The notes beneath the pieces were generated by a model. The model did no database searches and was not told where the DNA came from. It saw nothing but the letters and a program-made list of their open reading frames with translations. Positions 30,050-36,823 of a DNA stretch of 64,000 bases are shown in pieces. This stretch comes from Nocardioides sp. zg-DK7169. Its GTDB lineage: Bacteria; Actinomycetota; Actinomycetes; Propionibacteriales; Nocardioidaceae. Location of the stretch: NCBI RefSeq assembly GCF_013155365.1, contig NZ_JABJRA010000014.1:34939-98938 (forward strand). The letters are read 5' to 3'. Positions within the stretch are counted from its first letter, which is position 1, and every line of letters begins with the position of its first letter. Both the position numbers and the translations under genes were made by a program.

Positions 30050-30874
30050 ATGACCACCGCCTACGTGCTGGGCGGTGGTGGCGTGCTCGGCGCCGTCGAG
30101 GTCGGGATGCTGCGGGCGCTGCTGGAGCGCGACCTGCGCCCCGACCTGGTGCTGGGCACCAGCATCGGCGCCGTCAACGGCGCGCTGGTCGCCCAGGACC
30201 CGAGCCTCACGGTGGTCGAGCGGCTCACCGAGCTGTGGCGCACCGCCAACGACCCCGGCCGTGAGGTGTACGGCGGGCGCCCGCTGGAGGCGGTACGCCG
30301 TGCCGTCACCACCGGCACCCACGTCTACTCCTCCGAACCGCTCGAGCGGCGGCTGCGCGAGGAGCTCGGCGCCACCACGTTCGAGGAGCTCGCGGTGCCC
30401 TTCCAGGTGTGCGCGTCGAGCATCGAGCGCGCCGCGGAGCACTGGTTCGACAGCGGGCCCGTGGTCGAGGCGGTGATGGCGAGCGCCGCCGTGCCCGGCC
30501 TGCTGCCGCCGGCGCGGGTGGGGAAGGAGCACTACCTCGACGGCGGCATCGTGAACTCGATCCCGCTCGGGCGCGCGGCCCGGCTCGGGGCGACCCGGAT
30601 CTTCGTGCTCCAGGTGGGCCGCAGCGACCGGCCGCTGCCGGTGCCGCGCCGGCCCTGGGAGGTCGCCCGGGTCTCCTTCGAGATCGCCCGGCGCCACCGC
30701 TTCCACCGCGAGCTCGAGGAGCTGCCCGACGGCGTGGTCGCCCACGTGCTGCCGGTCGCGGGCACCTCCGAGCGCGACGACCGGCTGCGCTCGGCCTTCG
30801 ACTTCTCCACCGTGCAGCAGCGCATCGAGGCGAACCACCGGGCCGCGGCCGCCTATCTCGACGGCCTCGAGTGA
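30050..30874 (+). CDS. Patatin-like phospholipase
   Basis: 274-aa Ser-Asp dyad lipid acyl hydrolase of the RssA type. The oxyanion-hole GGGGVLGAVEVG lies near residue 8, nucleophile GTSIGA near 40 and the catalytic Asp in DGGIVNSIPLG near 164. It is 23 bp after the DUF3817 gene, and its stop overlaps the next acyltransferase start, suggesting linked phospholipid turnover and re-acylation. Confidence 0.92.
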   Translation: MTTAYVLGGGGVLGAVEVGMLRALLERDLRPDLVLGTSIGAVNGALVAQDPSLTVVERLTELWRTANDPGREVYGGRPLEAVRRAVTTGTHVYSSEPLERRLREELGATTFEELAVPFQVCASSIERAAEHWFDSGPVVEAVMASAAVPGLLPPARVGKEHYLDGGIVNSIPLGRAARLGATRIFVLQVGRSDRPLPVPRRPWEVARVSFEIARRHRFHRELEELPDGVVAHVLPVAGTSERDDRLRSAFDFSTVQQRIEANHRAAAAYLDGLE

Positions 30875-31899
30875 GCGCCCGCACGCTCGGCACCTGGGTG
30901 CTGCGGCGCTGGGTGCTCGCGCCGCTGGTGCTCGCCCTGACCGGGCTGCTCTGGGTGGCGGCGCCGGCGTGGCTGCTCGTGACGATCGCGCTCTCGCCGC
31001 TGCTGCCGGGCCACTGGCGCGCGCTGCGCGTGGCCTGGCTCGCGCTGGTCTACCTGACCATGGAGAGCCTGCTCCTGCTGGTGCTGCTGGGCTTCTGGAT
31101 CGCCTCGGGCTTCGGGGCGCGGCTGCGCACGCCGTACTGGGAGGGGGTGCACTACGACCTGGTCCAGGGCGTGCTGTGGGTCTTCTTCACCGAGGCGCGC
31201 CGGGTGCTGCGGCTGCGGATCGTGACCGACGGCCCGACACCGGACGCGCACCCCGGCGTACCGATCCTGGTCTGCTGCCGTCACGCCGGGCCGGGGGACT
31301 CCTTCACGCTGCTGCACGCGCTGATGCACTGGTACTCCCGCGAGCCGCGGGTGGTCCTCAAGGACACCCTGGCCTGGGACCCGGCGATCGACGTGGTGCT
31401 GCGGCGGGTGCCCGCGCGGTTCATCTCGCCGGACCCGCGGGCGGGGGAGGACCTCGAGGCGCAGATCGCCTCGCTGGCCGAGGGCCTGGACGAGAACGAC
31501 GCGTTCGTGATCTTCCCCGAGGGGGGCAACTTCACCCCGGAGCGCCGCGACCGGGCGATCGCGCGCCTCGAACGGCTCGGGATGCACCGGATGGCGCGCC
31601 GGGCGGCGGCGATGACCCACGTGCTGGCGCCGCGGCCGGGCGGTTTCCTGGCCGCGCTCGACGCCGCGCCGGACGCCGACGTCGTGCTGGTGGCCCACAC
31701 CGGGCTCGACCACCTGCTGACGGTGGGAGACGTGTGGCGCGCGCTGCCGATGGACAAGCAGATCGTGATGCGGTGGTGGCAGGTGCCGCGCGAGCAGATC
31801 CCGCTCGGTCGCGAGGAGCGCATCGACTGGCTCTACGCCTGGTGGGAGCGCGTGGACGCCTGGATCGAGCAGAACCGGCCGGAGGAGCTGCGCCGCTAG
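30871..31899 (+). CDS. PlsC-like 1-acylglycerol-3-phosphate acyltransferase family protein
   Basis: 342-aa membrane acyltransferase. Two or three N-terminal membrane helices (to about residue 95) precede the acyltransferase domain with HAGPGD (HX4D) near 134 and FPEGGNFT near 217. The N-terminal membrane part makes it longer than classical PlsC. GTG 30871 overlaps the patatin stop as GTGA. Acyl acceptor unknown. Confidence 0.85.
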   Translation: MSARTLGTWVLRRWVLAPLVLALTGLLWVAAPAWLLVTIALSPLLPGHWRALRVAWLALVYLTMESLLLLVLLGFWIASGFGARLRTPYWEGVHYDLVQGVLWVFFTEARRVLRLRIVTDGPTPDAHPGVPILVCCRHAGPGDSFTLLHALMHWYSREPRVVLKDTLAWDPAIDVVLRRVPARFISPDPRAGEDLEAQIASLAEGLDENDAFVIFPEGGNFTPERRDRAIARLERLGMHRMARRAAAMTHVLAPRPGGFLAALDAAPDADVVLVAHTGLDHLLTVGDVWRALPMDKQIVMRWWQVPREQIPLGREERIDWLYAWWERVDAWIEQNRPEELRR

Positions 31900-31930
31900 G
31901 CGGCGAGTCCTCCGGCCGGTCCGGGTGCCG

Positions 31931-32620
31931 TCAGGAGCGGCGCTGCTCGTCGAGGTCGACGACCTCGGCGGGGGCGTCCGGCGTGGTCGGCGTGTGCGGG
32001 GCCTCGGCCTGGTCGGCGAGGGCCTCGTCGGGCGACGCGCCGCCCGCGTCGTCCTCGGGGGTCACCTTCGGCGCACCGGGGGCACGCGGCGAGGTGGGCC
32101 CGGCCGGCGGCGGCGCCGGGACGTAGGAGGACTGCCAGCTGTCGGTGCGACCCGCCTGGATCTTCTTGGCCACGAACCCGGCGGCGCCGGCCACGAGCGC
32201 GACCAGCGCGACCTTGCGCAGCCTGCCGCCCTTCTTCTCCGGCGGCGGCTCCGTGGCGGTGAGCTCCGCGAGCTTGACGTCGGCGGCGCTCTTGGCCGCG
32301 GCCGCCTTCTCGCTGGCCAGCGCGACGCCGGACGCGATCACCGGGGCGGCCTTGGCGCGGGCGTCGGCGATCACGGGACCGGCCTTGTCCTTGGCCTCGA
32401 GGGCCTGGGCGACGGCCTTCTCCCGGGCATCCGCGAGGACGGGCCCGGCCTTCGCACGCGCGTCGGCGATCGTGGGCCGAGCGGTGTCGTCGACGAAGTC
32501 GTGAACTGCCCCGCGTGCGTGGGCGACGGCCTGCTCGACTTGAGGACGCACCACCCCGACGTAGGACTCCACGCTCTCGGTCGCCTGCTCGAGAAGGGAC
32601 TTCTTCTTGCGGAGACGCAT
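31931..32620 (-). CDS. DUF5324-like membrane-anchored helical protein
   Basis: 229 aa. Residues 8-115 are long amphipathic helix with repeated ADARAKAGPV-type units (apolipoprotein-like), followed by basic KKGGRLRK, one membrane helix VALVALVAGAAGFVA near 155, and an acidic Pro-rich tail. Its place ahead of the divergent cyclophilin gene matches DUF5324 proteins of streptomycetes, but similarity is mainly architectural. ATG 32620 follows GAGAGGAAG. Function unknown. Confidence 0.75.
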   Translation of the reverse strand: MRLRKKKSLLEQATESVESYVGVVRPQVEQAVAHARGAVHDFVDDTARPTIADARAKAGPVLADAREKAVAQALEAKDKAGPVIADARAKAAPVIASGVALASEKAAAAKSAADVKLAELTATEPPPEKKGGRLRKVALVALVAGAAGFVAKKIQAGRTDSWQSSYVPAPPPAGPTSPRAPGAPKVTPEDDAGGASPDEALADQAEAPHTPTTPDAPAEVVDLDEQRRS

Positions 32621-32833
32621 CGCGTCACTTCCTCTCGTTCGGTGCTGCCATTCGACCACGTCGCGCAAGCCGCCTGCCCTGGATCGACCTTCCGGGCCGG
32701 GCGCTGGGCTGGCGTGCAAGGATCGACGGCGCGACGAGCGACGTGAGCCGTTCGTGCCCAGTAGTACCCAGCCGGCGTACGGATCCAACGCGCCGGCCCA
32801 TCCATCGATATCGGCACCATCAGAAGGGCAGCC

Positions 32834-33346
32834 ATGGCGCAGCAGCAGGCCATCCTGAAGACCAACCGGGGCGACATCGTCCTGAACCTCTTCCCCGACC
32901 ACGCACCCGAGACGGTCGCCAACTTCGTGGGTCTGGCGACCGGCGAGAAGAAGTACGACGCCGGCAACGGCCGTACCGGCCCGTTCTACGACGGCCTCGG
33001 CTTCCACCGGGTCATCGACGGCTTCATGATCCAGGGCGGGTGCCCGCTCGGCACCGGCACCGGCGGTCCCGGCTACACGTTCAAGGACGAGCCGCACCCC
33101 GAGCTCACCTTCGACAAGCCCTACCTGCTCGCGATGGCGAACGCCGGCCCGGGCACCAACGGCTCGCAGTTCTTCATCACCGTGGGCGCGACCCCGTGGC
33201 TGAACTTCAAGCACACGATCTTCGGCGAGGTGGCCGACCAGGCCTCGCGCGACGTCGTGGACGCGATCGCGACCACCAAGACCGGCCCCGGCGACCGCCC
33301 GGCCGAGCCGGTCGTCATCGAGAAGGTCGAGATCGTCGAGGCCTGA
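32834..33346 (+). CDS. Cyclophilin-type peptidyl-prolyl isomerase
   Basis: 170-aa cytosolic prolyl isomerase without a signal peptide. Active-site residues are in FHRVIDGFMIQGG, MANAGPGTNGSQFFIT and WLNFKHTIFGEV. ATG 32834 (MAQQQAILKTNRGDIVLNL) gives the usual actinobacterial opening. The rhomboid gene follows 18 bp later. Origin-linked position is conserved in actinobacteria. Confidence 0.96.
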   Translation: MAQQQAILKTNRGDIVLNLFPDHAPETVANFVGLATGEKKYDAGNGRTGPFYDGLGFHRVIDGFMIQGGCPLGTGTGGPGYTFKDEPHPELTFDKPYLLAMANAGPGTNGSQFFITVGATPWLNFKHTIFGEVADQASRDVVDAIATTKTGPGDRPAEPVVIEKVEIVEA

Positions 33347-33364
33347 GGCCTCGCAGACCCGCTC

Positions 33365-34294
33365 ATGAGCGACTCGTCGACTCCCCAGGCCGGGGTGCCC
33401 GTCTGCTATCGGCACCCCGGCCGGGAGTCGCACATCCGCTGCCAGCGGTGCGGGCGACCGATCTGCCCGGACTGCATGAACGACGCCGCGGTGGGCTTCC
33501 AGTGCCCCGACTGCGTCGCCGAGGGGGCGCGCACGACGCGCCAGGCGCGCACGACGTACGGCGGCGTACGACCGGGGCGACCGGGGGTCGTCTCGCTCAC
33601 CCTGATCGGGATCAACCTCGCGGTGTACGCCGCGATCATCCTCACCGGGTGGAGAAGCAGCCGACTGCTCGACTGGCTGATGCTGCGCCCCAACGGGGTG
33701 TGCGCGGTCGAGGACCGCGGCGGCTTCGCGATCAGCAGCGCCCAGTGCGCCGACGTCGCCGGCGGTGAGTGGCTCCCCGGTGTCGCGTCCGGCGCGGTGT
33801 GGCAGGTACTCACCAGCGCCTTCACCCACGTCGAGATCTTCCACATCGGCTTCAACATGCTGGCCCTCTACGTCCTGGGCCCGCAGCTGGAGACCCTGCT
33901 GGGCCGGGCGCGCTTCGTGGCGCTCTACCTCCTCAGCGCCCTCGGCGGGTCCGCGGCCGTCATGTGGCTCGGTGCGGAGTACGGCGGCGTCCTCGGCGCC
34001 TCCGGCGCGATCTACGGCCTGATGGGCGCGCTGCTGATCGTGATCCGCAAGGTCGGCGGCGACCTGTCCCAGCTGATGCTGTGGATCGGCATCAACGTCG
34101 CGATCACCTTCATCGCCCCCAACATCTCCTGGCAGGGCCACCTCGGCGGCTTCGCCGTCGGCGCCGTCGTCGCCGCGATCCTCGTCTACGCCCCCCGCGG
34201 CCCCTCGCGCGCCCGCGTCCAGGTCCTCGGCCTCTCCGCCGTCACCGTGGTCGTCCTCGGCCTCATCGCCACCCGCGCCGCCCTCCTCGCCTGA
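33365..34294 (+). CDS. Rhomboid family intramembrane serine protease
   Basis: 309-aa polytopic protease. The N-terminus has a zinc-ribbon/B-box-like cluster, CYRHPGRESHIRCQRCGRPI then CPDCMND and FQCPDC. The rhomboid core has about six membrane helices with the catalytic Ser in GASGAIYGLMGA and the catalytic His in WQGHLGGFAVGA. The substrate is unknown. Start ATG 33365. Confidence 0.93.
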   Translation: MSDSSTPQAGVPVCYRHPGRESHIRCQRCGRPICPDCMNDAAVGFQCPDCVAEGARTTRQARTTYGGVRPGRPGVVSLTLIGINLAVYAAIILTGWRSSRLLDWLMLRPNGVCAVEDRGGFAISSAQCADVAGGEWLPGVASGAVWQVLTSAFTHVEIFHIGFNMLALYVLGPQLETLLGRARFVALYLLSALGGSAAVMWLGAEYGGVLGASGAIYGLMGALLIVIRKVGGDLSQLMLWIGINVAITFIAPNISWQGHLGGFAVGAVVAAILVYAPRGPSRARVQVLGLSAVTVVVLGLIATRAALLA

Positions 34295-34310
34295 CCACCC
34301 CCCGCTCTTC

Positions 34311-34398
34311 GCCGAGTCGGCCCGTGTGGCGCGCCGAGTCGGCCCTTGTGGTGCGGCGAGTCGGCCCTTGTGGTGCGCCCAGTCGGGGCTTGTGGCGC
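34311..34398 (+). repeat. Left array of 22-bp repeats (4 units)
   Basis: Four exact-period 22-bp units beginning at 34311, 34333, 34355 and 34377. Each consists of the near-palindrome GCCGAGTCGGC followed by CCTTGTGGTGC, with one to five substitutions per unit. The array starts 16 bp after the rhomboid stop and ends 23 bp before the stop of the next (leftward) gene. Confidence 0.95.
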
Positions 34399-34421
34399 GA
34401 GAGGCGGCGTACGCCGCGCGC

Positions 34422-35000
34422 TCAGCTCCGTAGCGCCGCCAACCGGTCGCGGATGCGGGCGTACGCCAGGGAGCCGTCCCGTTCCGGCGCGGCGACGCGC
34501 ACGAGCGGTGGATGGCCCAGGGCGGGGACGACCAGGTCGCGCAGCGCGTCGTGATAGGCGCGCTGCGCCTGGCGTCGGTTCGCGCCGAAGGCGATGGCGG
34601 CCTTGCCCGGGCGATAGCGGTCGGCGCGGGAGGACCACTCGTGGCAGAGCGCGGCGTACTCCTCGAGGTCGAAGGCGAGAGGGGCGTTCTCGGGGTAGAG
34701 GTCGAGCGTTGCGAGGCGCCGGGTGGTGAAGTGCTGGTGCTCGTCCACCTCGATGAAGGTCATGGACTCGAGGTGGACGAAGTCTCCCGGTAGCGCGGTG
34801 AGCCGTTTGGCGGCCTGCTCCGGCTCGTTGCCGCCGAGTGCGAGGAAGATGCTGCGCAGAGCGGGGACGACCGACGCGGCGGCGTCCGGCAGGCCGAGAT
34901 GCCCCCGCTGGTTCAGCCAGGGGACCCGGGCGCGCACCAGCGCGATGCCGTCGTCCGCCGCGGCTCTCTGGAAGGCGTTCTCGGTGTCCCCTCGAGGCAT
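34422..35000 (-). CDS. Uncharacterised protein, possible nuclease fold, framed by repeat arrays
   Basis: 192-aa soluble protein, not recognised with certainty. ATG 35000 opens MPRGDTENAFQRAAADDGIA. The middle contains FIEVDEHQHFTTRRLATLDLYP and then YRPGKAAIAFGANRRQAQRAYHDALRD. The E-x-D-E-x-Q-H arrangement recalls the acidic/Gln/His motifs of DUF559- or Vsr-like endonuclease folds; that is an inference from motif shape only. The gene is flanked on both sides by 22-bp arrays in opposite orientation, and a DnaA-box cluster lies 180 bp upstream of its start. GC content and codon use look native. Confidence 0.7.
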   Translation of the reverse strand: MPRGDTENAFQRAAADDGIALVRARVPWLNQRGHLGLPDAAASVVPALRSIFLALGGNEPEQAAKRLTALPGDFVHLESMTFIEVDEHQHFTTRRLATLDLYPENAPLAFDLEEYAALCHEWSSRADRYRPGKAAIAFGANRRQAQRAYHDALRDLVVPALGHPPLVRVAAPERDGSLAYARIRDRLAALRS

Positions 35001-35060
35001 GTGGCGACCCTAGGGATCGACGCCCCACCACGCCCCGCATTCGCCGAACCGACCGGCTCC

Positions 35061-35170
35061 CCACCACAAGCGCCGACTCGGCGCACCACAAGCCCCGATT
35101 CGGCGCACCACAAGCCCCGACTCGGCGCACCACTGGAGCCGACTCGGGGGACCACTGGAGCCGACTCGGG
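35061..35170 (-). repeat. Right array of 22-bp repeats (5 units, inverted relative to left array)
   Basis: Five exact-period units begin at 35061, 35083, 35105, 35127 and 35149 and are the reverse complement of the left units (CACCACAAG then CCCGACTCGGC). The last two units share a TGGAG variant. The array ends seven bases before a perfect DnaA box. Confidence 0.95.
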
Positions 35171-35176
35171 GGAGAG

Positions 35177-35359
35177 TTGTCCACAGGAGGGGGTGGGGAG
35201 GGGGTTGCCTGTGGGTGCGTCGTACCCAGGTCTGTCCCCAGCTGTGGACAACCTTGCGAAAGGGCAGGCGAGGCCGGGGGTGGCGATGTGGAGGCTGGGG
35301 AAATCTGTCCACACCTGTGCAATGACATGTGGATAACTACACGGATGTAGTTCTCCACA
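35177..35359. other. DnaA-box cluster, possible origin or DnaA-titration site
   Basis: Five good DnaA boxes in 183 bp: TTGTCCACA (35177-35185), TGTGGACAA (35243-35251), CTGTCCACA (35305-35313), TGTGGATAA (35328-35336) and TTCTCCACA (35351-35359); three are perfect consensus matches. AT-richer DNA (AATGACATGTGGATAACTAC) lies within. The 35001-35481 gap has no gene. This is a denser set of strong boxes than the dnaA-dnaN region of the same window. Confidence 0.7.
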
Positions 35360-35420
35360 GGGTTCTCCACCGCGGTGCATAACTCTGGATGTGCACAGGC
35401 CGGGCCCTCCGGGAACGCGA

Positions 35421-35449
35421 AACGGCCCGCCGCTGAGCGACGGGCCGTT
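35421..35449 (-). terminator. Terminator after crgA
   Basis: Perfect 9-bp stem AACGGCCCG/CGGGCCGTT with an 11-base loop, 33 bp beyond the crgA stop on the minus strand and followed there by TTTCGCGTT. Confidence 0.75.
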
Positions 35450-35481
35450 CGTTCGGTGAAGGGTTCAGCGAGGGGGGAGGA

Positions 35482-35931
35482 CTACTCCCACTTGGTCGCG
35501 TAGGCGAAGCCCACGGCCATGAAGCCGATGCCGACGAAGAGGTTCTTCTGGCCCAGGTCGTTGAAGACCGGGAGGTCGGAGAGGTCGTTGCTGAAGATGT
35601 AGAACAGGCAGATCCACACCAGGCCCACGAGGAAGCAGCCGAGCATGCCGACCACCACGCCCCGGCCGCGGCCCAGCGGCGTCGAGGGGTGCGCGGCGAG
35701 GATCAGGCCGAGGAAGATCGCCCCGAAGCCGATCAGGTAGTTCCAGTCGCCGAGGTCGGCCATGAAGGCCGGGGAGCCCGGGTCGCCGGTCTCGGCGCGC
35801 ACAGCGAGGTAGTAGTACGCCATCCAGGCGATCCCGAGCACCATCGCCGCGAGCGACACCAGGAACCGCACCGAGAACCTGGGTCCCGCGGTGGGATCGA
35901 CCAGGTTGCTGTTCGGCTTCGACTTCGACAC
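35482..35931 (-). CDS. crgA: Cell division protein CrgA, internally duplicated four-helix form
   Basis: CrgA is a small division-site membrane protein that interacts with FtsZ/FtsQ and penicillin-binding proteins; typical members are about 85-95 aa with two helices. This one is 149 aa and contains two CrgA-like modules: helix pair 1 ending DLGDWNYLIGFGAIFLGL (to about residue 75) and helix pair 2 ending DLGQKNLFVGIGFMAVGF and ATKWE at the C-terminus. GTG 35931 (SKSKPNSNLVDPTAGPRFSVRF) is the family-like start. Divergent from the DUF881 gene across 64 bp. Confidence 0.88.
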   Translation of the reverse strand: MSKSKPNSNLVDPTAGPRFSVRFLVSLAAMVLGIAWMAYYYLAVRAETGDPGSPAFMADLGDWNYLIGFGAIFLGLILAAHPSTPLGRGRGVVVGMLGCFLVGLVWICLFYIFSNDLSDLPVFNDLGQKNLFVGIGFMAVGFAYATKWE

Positions 35932-35995
35932 GCGTGGCTCCTCGTTCGTCACTGCCGTGGGGTCGGCCCACCGGTCCCGGGCTACCTTAGTGGTC

Positions 35996-36823
35996 GTGAC
36001 ATCTGGAACCCACGCGAGGCCGCACCGGCCTGCCGAGCACGAGTCCGAGGCGCCCCAGCCCTCGGGACGGCGCTGGCAACGGCGCCCGTTCCGGGTGTGG
36101 GCGCTGGGTACCCCGATCGTCGTCCTGCTGTGCGGCGGACTGTTCGTCGTGAGCGCGGACAACAGCGACGGGACCGACCTGCGCCCGGGGCGCTACACCG
36201 ACCTCGCCTCGCTCGTCGCCTCGGAGTCGCGGGCCTACGAGCGCCTGCAGGAGCGGGTCGACCGCCTCAACGCCGACATCGACGCGCTGGCCGTCAGCGT
36301 CGACGACCGCAACGTGAACCGCTACCGCGGTCGCATCGACGAGCTCAAGGACCCCGCCGGCATGGTCCCGCAGACCGGCGCCGGCGTGACCGTGACCCTG
36401 ACCGACAGCGACCCCAGCCTCGCCGACGAGGCCGCGGAGAACGCCGACAGCGGTCTGGACGTCAACTGGTTCCTGGTCCACCAGCAGGACATCCAGGCGG
36501 TCGTCAACGCCATGTGGAAGGGCGGCGCCAAGGCCGTCACCGTCCAGGGCAAGCGGATCATCTCCACCACCGGCATCAAGTGCATCGGCAACTCGGTGAC
36601 CCTGCAGGGCCGCCCCTACTCCCCGCCGTACACCATCACCGCGGTGGGCGACCAGGGCGAGCTGATCACCGCGATCCAGGAGGACGAGTACCTCAAGGAG
36701 TACCGCGCCCAGGCCGAGCGCCCCGACATCGCGATCGGCTGGGACCTCCAGCTGGAGGACGAGGTCACGGCCCCGGCGTACGACGGCCTGCTCGACCTGT
36801 CGTACGCCGAGCCGATCCGCTGA
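35996..36823 (+). CDS. DUF881 family protein
   Basis: 275-aa protein with one N-terminal membrane helix (VWALGTPIVVLLCGGLFVVSA, about residues 37-57), a coiled-coil stretch (ESRAYERLQERVDRLNADID) and an extracytoplasmic DUF881 domain with GAGVTVTLTDSD, IQAVVNAMWKGGAKAVTVQG and ISTTGIKCIGN. Function unknown; it accompanies crgA in actinobacteria. GTG 35996 or a GTG two codons earlier are both possible. Its last 59 bp overlap the end of convergent pknB. Confidence 0.88.
   Translation: MTSGTHARPHRPAEHESEAPQPSGRRWQRRPFRVWALGTPIVVLLCGGLFVVSADNSDGTDLRPGRYTDLASLVASESRAYERLQERVDRLNADIDALAVSVDDRNVNRYRGRIDELKDPAGMVPQTGAGVTVTLTDSDPSLADEAAENADSGLDVNWFLVHQQDIQAVVNAMWKGGAKAVTVQGKRIISTTGIKCIGNSVTLQGRPYSPPYTITAVGDQGELITAIQEDEYLKEYRAQAERPDIAIGWDLQLEDEVTAPAYDGLLDLSYAEPIR

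Noticed and set aside
32145..32504. Plus-strand frame rich in Ser/Ala opposite the DUF5324-like gene
   Set aside because: Complement of the Ala/Lys helix repeats of the real minus-strand gene.
34311..35170. CRISPR-like array
   Set aside because: Units are contiguous 22-mers without spacers and no cas genes are present.
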